Origin: DATAZK01 sp965199805
GTDB lineage: Bacteria > Actinomycetota > Actinomycetes > Frankiales > Frankiaceae
Direction: 5' to 3'
Length of the DNA stretch: 64,000 nucleotides
Assembly (NCBI GenBank): GCA_965199805.1
Contig: CBDATO010000001.1
Location: forward strand, 2,604,001-2,668,000
Of this stretch, positions 1 through 8,215 are shown piece after piece (the stretch's first letter is position 1; each line of letters begins with the position of its first letter). A model generated the notes under the pieces. The model made no database searches, was not told the origin of the DNA, and saw only the letters and a program-made list of their open reading frames with translations. The translations under genes and the position numbers were made by a program.

Positions 1-753
1 CGTCGCGGACGCGCTCGGGGTGGGCGCGGTGCCGGCGCTGCCGCTCGGGGTCGGGGCGGACGGCGAGGCCCAGCCCTTGCCGGTCGTGTCGTCGCGGTAC
101 GCGGCCGCGAACTCGGCGATCGCCTGCGGGGAGACCTCGGTGCAGCGCTGCGTGCGGTCCCAGGCGGTCAGCACGACGTGCTTGCCGTCGGGGAGCGCGC
201 TACGGGTCCATGGGACGACGAGGGTGCGCCCGTTGGCGGTGGCGGCCGTCTGCAGCAGCGTCACCTGCGCGGCGGGCAGCGTGCTGTCGTACCAGACGAC
301 GACGAAGCCGTGGTTGAGGTTGCCGACCACGCGCTCGGGGGCGGGCGCGTCCTTGACCGCGAAGAAGGCCGGCGTGGCGGGCAGCGGGTTGACCTCGCGC
401 GGCCCGCTGGTGGGCGGCACCGCCTGCTCCGCGGCGGCGGTGAGGGCGGCGTAGTCGACCGTCGCACCCGGGTCGACCAGCTTCGTCTCCATCTGACGGT
501 CGTTGCGCACCCCGGTGCAGCCGGCCGCCTTCGCCGTCTTGCTCGCCGCCCGCACGTAGCCGACGGAGTGCTGGATGCCGCGCTGGTGGGCGTTGTACCA
601 GTTGGTCACCGGCACGGCCGCGATGATCAGCGCCGCGATGGGCACCGAGACCCCGAAGACGATCCGGCGCTGCCGGCGGTCGCGCTGGCGCTGCGCCTCG
701 CGCTGCGCGGCGGCACGCTGCTTGCGCTCATCCCGGTCGCGCTTGACCCCCAT
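1..753 (-). CDS. DUF3105 membrane-anchored protein (3' end outside window)
   Basis: It reads from the start codon at 753 down to base 1, so the C-terminus lies outside the window (251 codons visible). Residues 3-30 are a very basic, Arg/Gln-rich cytoplasmic stretch. One membrane helix follows at about 31-50, then an extracytoplasmic domain. That domain contains NLNHGFVVVWY, the hallmark of DUF3105. Family members are membrane-anchored actinobacterial proteins of unknown function. It is divergent from the glycosylase gene starting at 831. The start is chosen because the basic-then-hydrophobic order begins there; no strong ribosome site is visible. Confidence 0.8.
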   Translation of the reverse strand, partial: MGVKRDRDERKQRAAAQREAQRQRDRRQRRIVFGVSVPIAALIIAAVPVTNWYNAHQRGIQHSVGYVRAASKTAKAAGCTGVRNDRQMETKLVDPGATVDYAALTAAAEQAVPPTSGPREVNPLPATPAFFAVKDAPAPERVVGNLNHGFVVVWYDSTLPAAQVTLLQTAATANGRTLVVPWTRSALPDGKHVVLTAWDRTQRCTEVSPQAIAEFAAAYRDDTTGKGWASPSAPTPSGSAGTAPTPSASAT

Positions 754-818
754 GCAGCGCAGGCTAACGGCTGACGGCACGCAATCCCGGCAGCCCTGCA
801 TCACGGCCGTTCGTGGGT

Positions 819-824
819 GACACT
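819..824 (+). promoter_or_regulatory. Putative -10 element, leaderless start of AlkA-like gene
   Basis: GACACT is followed by exactly six bases and then the GTG at 831. The same spacing recurs at several other genes in this window (TAnnnT-N6-start). The match to TAnnnT is imperfect here. Confidence 0.3.
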
Positions 825-830
825 GGACGG

Positions 831-1742
831 GTGCCGGTCCTGGAGTACGCGCCCGCGTACCGACTCCACACCCGGCGCACGCTCTCGCCGCTGCGCCGCG
901 GGCGGCTCGATCCGACGTATGCGACCGACGAGCGCGGCCTCTGGCTGACCGCCCGGATGCCCGAGGGCGCCGCCACCCTGCTCATCGCCACGGGTGCCGA
1001 ACCCGGCACGCTGCGCTGCGAGACCTGGGGCCCGGCCGCCGACGCGCTGCTCGCGACCGTGCCCGGCCTGCTCGGCGCCGACGACGACCCGACCGGATTC
1101 GCTTCCGACGACCATCCCGTCATCCGGGCGCTGGCGCACGCCAACCCGGGCCTTCGCGTCTGCCGTACCGGGCGGGTCTTCGAGGCGCTGGTGCCGGCGG
1201 TGCTGGAGCAGAAGGTGACCGGCAAGGAGGCACGTAGCTCCTGGCGCTGGCTGGTCGGCGCGTACGGCGAGGTGGCGCCCGGCCCGGGCCCCGCCCACCT
1301 GCGGGTCTGCCCGCCGCCGAAGACGTGGCTGCGCATCCCGTCCTGGGACTGGCACCGCGCCGGCGTCGACGGCAAGCGCTCACGGACGGTGCTGGCGGCC
1401 GCCCAGGTGGCGTCGGCGCTGGAGCGCACGCTCGCGCTCGGCACCGGGCTCGCCGTCGAGACCGCCCTGCGTGCGGTGCCCGGCATCGGGCTGTGGACCG
1501 CCGCGGAGATCGCGCAGCGCGCCCACGGTGACCCCGACGCGGTCTCGTTCGGCGACTACCACCTCAGCCACCACGTGGGCTACACGCTCACCGGCCACCG
1601 GGTGGACGACGCCCGCATGGCCGAGCTGCTCGAGCCGTTCCGCGGGCACCGCTACCGCGTCACCCGGCTGATCGAGGTGGGCTCTCCGCGGCCTCCCGCC
1701 TTCGGGCCGAAGCTCAGCCCGCGGTCGTACGCGGACATCTAG
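831..1742 (+). CDS. DNA-3-methyladenine glycosylase family protein (AlkA-like)
   Basis: Predicted base-excision-repair glycosylase that removes alkylated purines. The C-terminal half has the helix-hairpin-helix GPD signature: VPGIGLWTAAEIA, then FGDYHL, whose Asp (residue 242 from this start) sits at the catalytic position. The preceding EALVPAVLEQKVTG matches the conserved helix of AlkA-type enzymes. The protein has 303 residues, normal for the family. An upstream GTG at 813 is in frame, but 831 fits a leaderless start behind GACACT. The stop overlaps the convergent fbiB stop by a few bases. Substrate range cannot be read from the sequence. Confidence 0.8.
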   Translation: MPVLEYAPAYRLHTRRTLSPLRRGRLDPTYATDERGLWLTARMPEGAATLLIATGAEPGTLRCETWGPAADALLATVPGLLGADDDPTGFASDDHPVIRALAHANPGLRVCRTGRVFEALVPAVLEQKVTGKEARSSWRWLVGAYGEVAPGPGPAHLRVCPPPKTWLRIPSWDWHRAGVDGKRSRTVLAAAQVASALERTLALGTGLAVETALRAVPGIGLWTAAEIAQRAHGDPDAVSFGDYHLSHHVGYTLTGHRVDDARMAELLEPFRGHRYRVTRLIEVGSPRPPAFGPKLSPRSYADI

Positions 1743-3049
1743 CGCCGGACGACGAGGTCCGGGATGCGGGCCGGGCGGGGCGCGGGGTCGCTCGCCGGGT
1801 AGCCGATCCCGATGGTGCCGAGCGGTGCCCAGTCGGCGGGCAGGTCGAGCACCTCGCGCACGGTGTCGGGGCAGAAGAGCGCGGACGACACCCAGCAGGA
1901 CCCGAGCCCGCGGGCGGCAAGCGAGACCATGAGGTTCTGCACCGCCGCGCCGCCGCTGACCAGGAACATGCGCTCCTCGGCCGCGCGCCGGCGCTCGTCC
2001 GGGTAGGCGTGGGCGCCGTCGCCGACCACGCACGGCACGACCAGGTACGGGGCCCGGTGCAGCACGTCGCCGCGGCGCAGCCGGCGCTCGATCGCCCCGT
2101 CGTCGAACCCGTCGGCGCGCAGGTCCGCCTCCCACGCCTCACGCATCGCCTGCAGGAACGCCTCGCGGCGCTGCTCCACGACGACGAAGCGCCAGGGCTG
2201 CGTGTGGTGCGGGGCGGGTGCCGTGGCGGCGTCGGTGACGGCCGCCTGCACGGCTGCCCGCAGGGCGTCGTCCACGGGGTCCGGGCGGAAGTCGCGCACG
2301 GTACGACGCAGGCCCACCGCGTCCTGGCGGCCGGACTCGTACGCCTCGTTGGCGCCGACCCGGAAGAGGTCGTCACCCGCGGCCCGGACCAGCGCGGCCG
2401 CGCCCTTGCCGTCGTCGGGCACCGGCAGGTAACCGCGGACGACGGCGACGGGCACGCCGGAGAGCTTGCCGGCCACCAGCTCGGCCGCCGACGCGAGCTC
2501 GTCGGCCTCGGCGACCTCGGTCATGCCGAGCTCGTTGCCGTAGTCGTCGACGTCACCGATGTGCGAGCGCAGTGCGGCCATGCCGGCCACGCCGATCGCG
2601 ACATCGGTGAGCCCCTGCCGCCACGGCCGGCCGAAGGTGTCGGTGACCAGCACCGCGACGTCGACGCCGAGCCGGTCGCGCAGCCCGGCGCGGATCCGGC
2701 GCGCGGAGTCGTCGGAGTCGACCGGCAGCAGGGCGATGGTGTCCTTGCCGATGTTGGAGGTGTCGACCCCGGCGTTCGCCATCACCAGGCCGGAGCGGGT
2801 CTCGACGATCCGGGTACGCCCCCGCGCGGCCACGACGCGCACCATCTCGCTGTCGACGGCGGCGAGCCGGGTGGCCTCGCGGTCGCTGCCGGCGGGGATG
2901 AGGCGTCCCTCCGCCTTGCTGACGATCTTCGAGGTGACGACGACGACGTCACCGTCGCGCAGCGTGGGAGCCGCGGCGGCGATCAGCGCGGCGAGGTCGT
3001 CGCCGTCCGCCACCTCGGGGAGTCCGGTGACCGGCTCAACCGACAGCAC
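1739..3049 (-). CDS. fbiB: Coenzyme F420-0:L-glutamate ligase / FMN-dependent C-terminal domain
   Basis: Adds the gamma-linked glutamate tail to F420-0 during coenzyme F420 synthesis in the cytoplasm. The 436 residues form two domains. Residues 1-245 are CofE-like, with VVVTSKIVSKAEGRLIP and TDTFGRPWRQG. Residues about 250-436 are nitroreductase-like, with RRTVRDFRPDPV and PHHTQPWRFVVVE, the domain known to reduce dehydro-F420-0 in mycobacterial FbiB. The two-domain fusion is the actinobacterial form. The GTG start overlaps the end of fbiA by 14 bases, so the two are one translationally coupled operon. Confidence 0.95.
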   Translation of the reverse strand: MLSVEPVTGLPEVADGDDLAALIAAAAPTLRDGDVVVVTSKIVSKAEGRLIPAGSDREATRLAAVDSEMVRVVAARGRTRIVETRSGLVMANAGVDTSNIGKDTIALLPVDSDDSARRIRAGLRDRLGVDVAVLVTDTFGRPWRQGLTDVAIGVAGMAALRSHIGDVDDYGNELGMTEVAEADELASAAELVAGKLSGVPVAVVRGYLPVPDDGKGAAALVRAAGDDLFRVGANEAYESGRQDAVGLRRTVRDFRPDPVDDALRAAVQAAVTDAATAPAPHHTQPWRFVVVEQRREAFLQAMREAWEADLRADGFDDGAIERRLRRGDVLHRAPYLVVPCVVGDGAHAYPDERRRAAEERMFLVSGGAAVQNLMVSLAARGLGSCWVSSALFCPDTVREVLDLPADWAPLGTIGIGYPASDPAPRPARIPDLVVRR

Positions 3050-4058
3050 GAGCGACCTCCAGGGCGCCGGCGGCGAGCTCCGCCGCCTCCGCCGGGTTGG
3101 GCATCATCAGGGGGAGCGCCACGACGCGGACGCCGGGCACGCTCGTGGCGACGTCCTCGGTGGCGACGAGCCAGGCGTCCAGCAGGCCGCCGGCGCCGTC
3201 GAGGCCGGCCGCGTCGTCGGAGCGGGCACCGTAGAGCCGTCCGACGCCCTCGGCCGTGACGGGCACGTCGATGGCCTTGAGACACGCATCGGCCATGCCG
3301 CGCACGGGCGCGCCGCCGATGATGGGGGAGACGCCGACCAGCGGCGCCTTCGCTGCACGCAGGGCCGAGCGGATGCCGGGCACGGCGAGCACGACGCCCA
3401 CCGAGACCACCGGGTTCGACGGCGGCAGGAGCACGACGTCGGCCTCGGCGATCGCCTCGAGCACGCCCGGGCCGGGCTTGGACTCGGCGGCACCGACCGG
3501 GATGATCGCCTCGGCGGGCAGTGAGGCGCCGTAGCGCACCCACCACTCCTGGAAGTGGATGGCCCGCCGGCCGCCGTCGCCGGCTCCCTCCGCCGAATCG
3601 GGCACGGAGACGGTCACGTGGGTCTCGACCCGGTCGTCGGTCATCGGCAGCAGGCGTACGCCCGGCTTCCACCGGTCGCAGAGCGCCGCCGTCACCGCCG
3701 ACAGCGGGTAGCCGGCGTCGAGCATCTGCGTGCGGACCAGGTGGGTGGCGAGGTCACGGTCGCCGAGGCCGAACCAGGCCGGGCCGACCCCGTACGCGCT
3801 GAGCTCGTCGCGGACCGCGAACGTCTCGCCGACCCGACCCCAGCCGCGCTCCTCGTCGAGGCCGCCGCCCAGCGTGTACATGATCGTGTCGAGGTCGGGG
3901 CAGATGCGCAGCCCGTGCAGCGTCACGTCGTCGCCGGTGTTGACGATCGCCGTGATGGCCGCGTCGGGCGCGGCCCGCTGCAGCCCGCGCAGGAAGCGGG
4001 CGCCGCCGTAGCCGCCGGCCAGGACCACGATGCGCTGCGGCGGGGAAGCTGATGTCAC
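3036..4058 (-). CDS. fbiA: 2-phospho-L-lactate (or phosphoenolpyruvate) transferase for F420-0
   Basis: Transfers the phospholactyl-type moiety from its guanylylated donor onto the deazaflavin FO, giving F420-0 or its dehydro form. At 340 residues it is full length. The N-terminal GGYGGARFLRGL (about residues 15-26) and NTGDDVTLHGL are the CofD signature, and LLPPSNPVVSVG lies mid-protein. The GTG start at 4058 faces fbiC across 129 bases, so FO synthase and the two tailoring enzymes form a divergent F420 locus. In M. tuberculosis fbiC is located elsewhere. Confidence 0.95.
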   Translation of the reverse strand: MTSASPPQRIVVLAGGYGGARFLRGLQRAAPDAAITAIVNTGDDVTLHGLRICPDLDTIMYTLGGGLDEERGWGRVGETFAVRDELSAYGVGPAWFGLGDRDLATHLVRTQMLDAGYPLSAVTAALCDRWKPGVRLLPMTDDRVETHVTVSVPDSAEGAGDGGRRAIHFQEWWVRYGASLPAEAIIPVGAAESKPGPGVLEAIAEADVVLLPPSNPVVSVGVVLAVPGIRSALRAAKAPLVGVSPIIGGAPVRGMADACLKAIDVPVTAEGVGRLYGARSDDAAGLDGAGGLLDAWLVATEDVATSVPGVRVVALPLMMPNPAEAAELAAGALEVARAVG

Positions 4059-4175
4059 GCGGCTCAGTCAACCAAGGCCAGCCGGTCAAGGTTGCGGAAC
4101 GCAGGTCAGCCCCCTGTCGCCGTTCCGCCCTCAGCGGAGCTGACCATCCCCATCCCTCGTCAACCCGGCGCGGCA

Positions 4176-4181
4176 TACGGT
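4176..4181 (+). promoter_or_regulatory. -10 element of fbiC, leaderless geometry
   Basis: TACGGT is followed by six bases and the ATG at 4188, which would place the transcription start at the A of the start codon. No strong -35 box is visible at 17-18 bases upstream. Confidence 0.5.
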
Positions 4182-4187
4182 GACCGA

Positions 4188-6833
4188 ATGGGGTCTTCTC
4201 CCGTAGCCGGTGCTGCGCCGCCCAGCGAGTCCGCGATGCGCCGTGCCCTGCGCCGAGCCCGTGACGGGGTCGCGGTCGACCCTGCTGAAGCGCTTGTCCT
4301 CCTGCAGGCGCGGGGGGAGTCGCTCACCGATCTCATGCAGAGCGCCGCCCGCGTACGCGACGCCGGGCTCGCCGCCGCCGGCCGCCCCGGGGTCGTCACG
4401 TACAGCAAGAAGGTCTTCATCCCGCTGACCCGGCTGTGCCGCGACCGGTGCCACTACTGCACCTTCGCCACCACGCCCGGCCGGCTGCCGGCGCCGTACC
4501 TCTCGCCCGACGAGGTCGTCGCGATCGCGCGGGCCGGCGCGGCCCTCGGCTGCAAGGAAGCGCTTTTCACCCTCGGTGACAATCCCGAGGACCGGTGGGA
4601 CGCCGCGCAGGAGTGGCTCGACGCGCACGGCTACGACTCCACCCTCGGTTACGTGCGGGCGATGGCGATTCGGGTGCTCGAGGAGACCGGCCTGCTGCCG
4701 CACCTCAACCCGGGCGTCATGAGCTGGGAGGACTTCCAGCGCCTCAAGCCCGTCGCCCCGTCGATGGGGATGATGCTCGAGACCACCTCGCGCGAGCTCT
4801 TCGAGCAGCCGGGCGGCGCCCACTTCGGCAGCCCCGACAAGGACCCCGACGTCCGGCTGCGCGTGATCGAGGACGCCGGCCGGTGCAACGTCCCGTTCAC
4901 CACCGGGATCCTGGTCGGCATCGGCGAGACCCTGCAGGACCGGGTCGACGCGATCTTCGCCCTGCGCCGGCTGTCGCGGCAGTACCGGCACATCCAGGAG
5001 GTGCTGGTCCAGGGCTTCCTGGCCAAGCCCGACACCGCGATGCGCTCCGCCGACGACCTCGACGCCGAGGCCCTGCTCGCCGCCATCGCGGTCACCCGGC
5101 TCGTGCTCGGGCCCACCGCGCGGGTGCAGTCGCCGCCCAACCTGGTCGAGCCCGACGACGTACGCCGCCTGCTCGCCGCCGGCGTCGACGACCTCGGCGG
5201 GATCAGCCCGCTGACCCCCGACCACGTGAACCCCGAGCGCCCCTGGCCACAGCTCGACGCGCTGGCCGAGTGGTGCGCCGAGGCCGGCTTCGTGCTGCGC
5301 GAGCGGCTCACCGCCCACCCGCCGTACCTGGCGGAGCCGTGGCTCGACCCGCGGCTCAAGGCCCACGTGGCGGCGCTCGTCGACCCGGCCACCGGCCTGG
5401 CCCGTGAGGACGCGATCCCGGTCGGCCTGGTCTGGCAGGAGCCGGACGGTGGCCTGGCCAACGTCGGCCGTACCGACCTCGACACCGCCATCGACACCGA
5501 GGGCCGGCTGACCGAGACCCGGAGCGACTTCGACGTCGCGTACGGCGATTGGGGCTCGCTCGTCGTGTCGGACGAGGCGCGTACGCGGGGGAGTGCCGCG
5601 CCGGTCGCGCCGCTGCGCGAGCGGATGCGTCCCGAGTACGCCGCCGCGCTGCGTGCAGCTGAGGCCCAGGGTCCGGCCATGAGCGACGCCCAGGCGCTGG
5701 TGCTGTTCGACCCCGAGCCGGGCGCCGAGATCGACGCCCTGGCAGCCCTGGCCGATGCCGTACGTCAGGAGCGGGTCGGCGACGTCGTGCACTACGTCGT
5801 CAACCGCAACATCAACTTCACCAACGTCTGTTACACCGGCTGCCGCTTCTGCGCGTTCGCCCAGCGGCGTACCGACGCCGACGCGTACAGCCTCTCGCTC
5901 GACGAGGTCGGCACCCGTGCCGAGGCTGCGTGGGCCGTGGGCGCCACCGAGGTCTGCATGCAGGGCGGCATCCACCCCGACCTGCCCGGCACCGCCTACT
6001 TCGACCTGGCGGCCGAGGTGAAGCGCCGGGTGCCGGAGATGCACGTGCACGCCTTCAGCCCGATGGAGGTGCTGAACGGCGCCACCCGGGCGGGCATGTC
6101 GATCCGGGAGTGGCTCACCGCGGCGAAGGAGGCCGGGCTCGACACGCTGCCCGGCACCGCCGCCGAGATCCTCGACGACGACGTGCGCTGGGTGCTCACC
6201 AAGGGCAAGCTCCCGGCCGCCACCTGGATCGAGGTCGTCACCACGGCCCATCAGCTGGGCCTGCGCACCAGCTCCACGATGATGTACGGCCACGTCGACA
6301 CCCCGGCCCACTGGCTCGGTCACCTCCGGGTGCTGCGCCGGATCCAGGACGAGACCGGTGGCTTCACCGAGTTCGTCCCGCTGCCGTTCGTGCACCAGAG
6401 CGCACCGCTGTACCTCGCCGGTGTCGCCCGTCCGGGCCCGACGATGACCGAGAACCGCGCGGTGCACGCGATGGCCCGGATCCTGCTGGCCGGCGCCATC
6501 GACCACATCCAGACGTCGTGGGTGAAGCTCGGCGTCGACGGCACCCGCCTGATGCTCCAGGGCGGCGCCGACGACCTCGGTGGCACGCTCATGGAGGAGA
6601 CCATCAGCCGGATGGCGGGCTCCGAGCACGGCTCGCTCAAGTCCGTCGGCGAGCTCGAGGAGATCGCCGCCGGCGTCGGCCGGCCGATGCGCCAGCGCAC
6701 CACCACGTACGGCGAGGTCGACCCCGAGCGGGTCGAGCTCGGCCGCCGGGCGACGGCCGAGATGCGCACCGGGGCTCCGGAGACGGCGGCGACGGTCCTT
6801 CCGATGCCACTCGTGAGGCCGAGCGTCGCCTGA
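4188..6833 (+). CDS. fbiC: FO synthase, fused CofG-CofH radical SAM enzyme
   Basis: Makes the deazaflavin chromophore FO from tyrosine and a ribityl-diaminouracil intermediate. It carries two radical SAM halves, each with a CxxxCxxC iron-sulfur motif: C84/C88/C91 (CRDRCHYC) in the CofG half and C548/C552/C555 (CYTGCRFC) in the CofH half. From this start the protein has 881 residues, close to family size. A start at 4092 would add 32 residues but run through the promoter region, and 4188 fits a leaderless transcript. A hairpin follows directly after the stop. Expressed divergently from fbiA-fbiB. Confidence 0.95.
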   Translation: MGSSPVAGAAPPSESAMRRALRRARDGVAVDPAEALVLLQARGESLTDLMQSAARVRDAGLAAAGRPGVVTYSKKVFIPLTRLCRDRCHYCTFATTPGRLPAPYLSPDEVVAIARAGAALGCKEALFTLGDNPEDRWDAAQEWLDAHGYDSTLGYVRAMAIRVLEETGLLPHLNPGVMSWEDFQRLKPVAPSMGMMLETTSRELFEQPGGAHFGSPDKDPDVRLRVIEDAGRCNVPFTTGILVGIGETLQDRVDAIFALRRLSRQYRHIQEVLVQGFLAKPDTAMRSADDLDAEALLAAIAVTRLVLGPTARVQSPPNLVEPDDVRRLLAAGVDDLGGISPLTPDHVNPERPWPQLDALAEWCAEAGFVLRERLTAHPPYLAEPWLDPRLKAHVAALVDPATGLAREDAIPVGLVWQEPDGGLANVGRTDLDTAIDTEGRLTETRSDFDVAYGDWGSLVVSDEARTRGSAAPVAPLRERMRPEYAAALRAAEAQGPAMSDAQALVLFDPEPGAEIDALAALADAVRQERVGDVVHYVVNRNINFTNVCYTGCRFCAFAQRRTDADAYSLSLDEVGTRAEAAWAVGATEVCMQGGIHPDLPGTAYFDLAAEVKRRVPEMHVHAFSPMEVLNGATRAGMSIREWLTAAKEAGLDTLPGTAAEILDDDVRWVLTKGKLPAATWIEVVTTAHQLGLRTSSTMMYGHVDTPAHWLGHLRVLRRIQDETGGFTEFVPLPFVHQSAPLYLAGVARPGPTMTENRAVHAMARILLAGAIDHIQTSWVKLGVDGTRLMLQGGADDLGGTLMEETISRMAGSEHGSLKSVGELEEIAAGVGRPMRQRTTTYGEVDPERVELGRRATAEMRTGAPETAATVLPMPLVRPSVA

Positions 6834-6835
6834 AG

Positions 6836-6880
6836 ATCGCTGGCTCAGCGTGACCGAAACATCCCCGTCACGCTGGCGAT
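6836..6880 (+). terminator. Hairpin terminator after fbiC
   Basis: A perfect 9-bp stem, CAGCGTGAC (6846-6854) with GTCACGCTG (6867-6875), has a 12-base loop. It is extended by ATCGC/GCGAT outside a five-base bulge. It begins three bases after the fbiC stop. There is no U-tract, which is usual in actinomycetes. Confidence 0.65.
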
Positions 6881-6921
6881 ATCGCGCACCGTAATTGGTT
6901 GAACACTTTTCGCCGAAACGG

Positions 6922-6950
6922 TTGACGTACGCTCGTCCAGCCGATGTAAT
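6922..6950 (+). promoter_or_regulatory. Predicted housekeeping promoter of whiB2
   Basis: TTGACG (6922-6927), a 17-base spacer and TGTAAT (6945-6950) form a good sigma-70/HrdB-type promoter. The leader is then about 120 bases long and contains a CCCCCTACCGGGGG dyad at 6966-6979. An SD-like GGAGGAG precedes the ATG. Confidence 0.6.
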
Positions 6951-7079
6951 TTCAAGCGTGTCATTCCCCCTACCGGGGGTCCGGATGCGCTAACCGGCGA
7001 GTCTGGGTTCCGGTATGGACACCTTCCACTCGCACCCCGCCCGTCACGGGTTGCCCGCCAAGGAGTCTCGGAGGAGTCC

Positions 7080-7349
7080 ATGAACGTCGAAACTGAGCCG
7101 GAAACTTTCCTGCTCGAGCTGGATGAAGAAGTACTGGAGTGGCAGGCCAAGGCGCTGTGCTCCCAGACCGATCCCGAAGCCTTCTTCCCGGAGAAGGGTG
7201 GAAGCACCCGCGACGCCAAGAAGGTGTGCGCGGAGTGCGAGGTGAAGGTCGAGTGCCTCGAGTACGCGTTGGCCAATGACGAGCGCTTCGGTATCTGGGG
7301 CGGTCTGTCGGAGCGTGAGCGCCGCAAGCTGCGCCGTCGGGCCAGCTGA
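7080..7349 (+). CDS. whiB2: WhiB-family iron-sulfur transcriptional regulator (WhiB2/WhmD type)
   Basis: Small [4Fe-4S] transcription regulator of 89 residues. The four cluster cysteines are C27, C50, C53 and C59 (C-x22-C-x2-C-x5-C). The GIWGG turn lies at 71-75 and is followed by the basic tail RERRKLRRRAS. Position next to the F420 genes and Rv3259, DUF3499 and manB orthologues matches M. tuberculosis whiB2 (Rv3260c). That type is needed for septation and sporulation control in actinomycetes, so a cell-division role is inferred from orthology. It has its own promoter and an SD-like GGAGGAG. Confidence 0.9.
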   Translation: MNVETEPETFLLELDEEVLEWQAKALCSQTDPEAFFPEKGGSTRDAKKVCAECEVKVECLEYALANDERFGIWGGLSERERRKLRRRAS

Positions 7350-7352
7350 GCA

Positions 7353-7398
7353 GATCGCGACCGAGCGAGCGTAGCGAGTGAGGCGCGGGTCTGCGATC
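7353..7398. repeat. Extragenic palindromic element after whiB2
   Basis: GATCGCGACC (7353-7362) pairs with GGTCTGCGATC (7388-7398) with one bulge. The loop contains iterated GCGAG units (gagcgagcgtagcgagtgag). This resembles short dispersed intergenic elements of actinomycetes. It could also serve as the whiB2 terminator. No second copy was noticed in this window. Confidence 0.45.
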
Positions 7399-7418
7399 AA
7401 AGGCTGACCTCGGGCTGG

Positions 7419-7438
7419 TGCAGGGCCCCCGGCCTGCA
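7419..7438. terminator. Hairpin between convergent whiB2 and Rv3259-like gene
   Basis: TGCAGGGCC (7419-7427) and GGCCTGCA (7431-7438) form a stem of about 8 bp with a three-base loop and one bulged G. It lies six bases past the end of the minus-strand gene, so it can terminate both transcripts. Confidence 0.55.
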
Positions 7439-7443
7439 TCAGC

Positions 7444-8043
7444 TCAGTCCTCGTACTCCCCGTGACCTTCCGGGTCGATGACCTCGGGGCCCACGCCCAG
7501 CAGGTCGGCGACCTCGTGGATCAGCACGTCGAGCACCAGCTCCGCCAGGTCGTCCGGATCGAGCGCACGCAGCTCGAGCGGGCGCCGGTAGAGCACGATC
7601 TGCGGCGGCCGGGTGTGGCGACCGGAGCCGCTCGCCGGCAGCAGCTTGGACAGCCGCACCTCGGCGATCGCCGGCTCCAGCGTGATGGTCTCGGCGTCGT
7701 AGCCCTCCTCGTCCGCGGGCTCCACGGGCGGCACCTCGTCGACGACGAACTCCACCTCGGCGAGCTCGGCCGACCACCGGTGGTCCAGGTGCGCCACCGC
7801 CTCACGGACGACGTCGTCGAACTGGTCGGCGCGCGTACGGCTGATCGGCACCTCCGGCGGGGCGAGCCGGCCGCGCAGGCCGCGCCCCCGCCGGTCGCGG
7901 AGCCGCCGCACGCGCCTGACCCGCACGGACGGGCGGCCCGGGGGTCGACCGGGTGACGAACTGCCGGATCCGCTCGGGCCGGACGCAGCGGGAGGCGGCG
8001 TCGGGCTCGCGGTCGCGTCGGAGGGATCGGGCGGGCTGACCAC
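7444..8043 (-). CDS. Metallopeptidase-family protein with degenerate zinc motif (Rv3259 type)
   Basis: Orthologous in position to M. tuberculosis Rv3259, between whiB2 and DUF3499. The C-terminal motif is LIHEVADLLG (H176, E177). The second His of HExxH is replaced by Asp180, so zinc binding and peptidase activity are doubtful. The N-terminal third is Pro/Ser/Arg-rich and probably disordered; the conserved domain begins near PISRTRADQFDD. The start is uncertain: GTG at 8043 gives 199 residues, and GTG at 8157 would add 38 low-complexity residues. Neither has a clear ribosome site. Function unknown. Confidence 0.75.
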   Translation of the reverse strand: MVSPPDPSDATASPTPPPAASGPSGSGSSSPGRPPGRPSVRVRRVRRLRDRRGRGLRGRLAPPEVPISRTRADQFDDVVREAVAHLDHRWSAELAEVEFVVDEVPPVEPADEEGYDAETITLEPAIAEVRLSKLLPASGSGRHTRPPQIVLYRRPLELRALDPDDLAELVLDVLIHEVADLLGVGPEVIDPEGHGEYED

Positions 8044-8203
8044 GCCAGCAGAGTACGGCGCGGGCGCCGCGCGAGTGCCTGACCGGCGGTCCGACACGGC
8101 GGCACGGACACGCGGTGCGACCGGTCGGCTGCAGCCCGTCCGCAGTGGAAACGACACGCCCGGACGGGCGCCTGACCTGACCCGTAGCAGCCGGATGCGG
8201 GGC

Positions 8204-8209
8204 TAACGT
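8204..8209 (+). promoter_or_regulatory. -10 element of DUF3499 gene, leaderless geometry
   Basis: TAACGT is followed by six bases and GTG at 8216. An ATG follows immediately at 8219. This spacing is the same as at fbiC, manB and the LolA-like gene. Confidence 0.5.
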
Positions 8210-8215
8210 TCAGTG

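Noticed and set aside
4131..6629. Open frame of 832 codons opposite fbiC
   Set aside because: Shadow of fbiC. The translation has no motifs, and FbiC is complete with both iron-sulfur motifs on the other strand.
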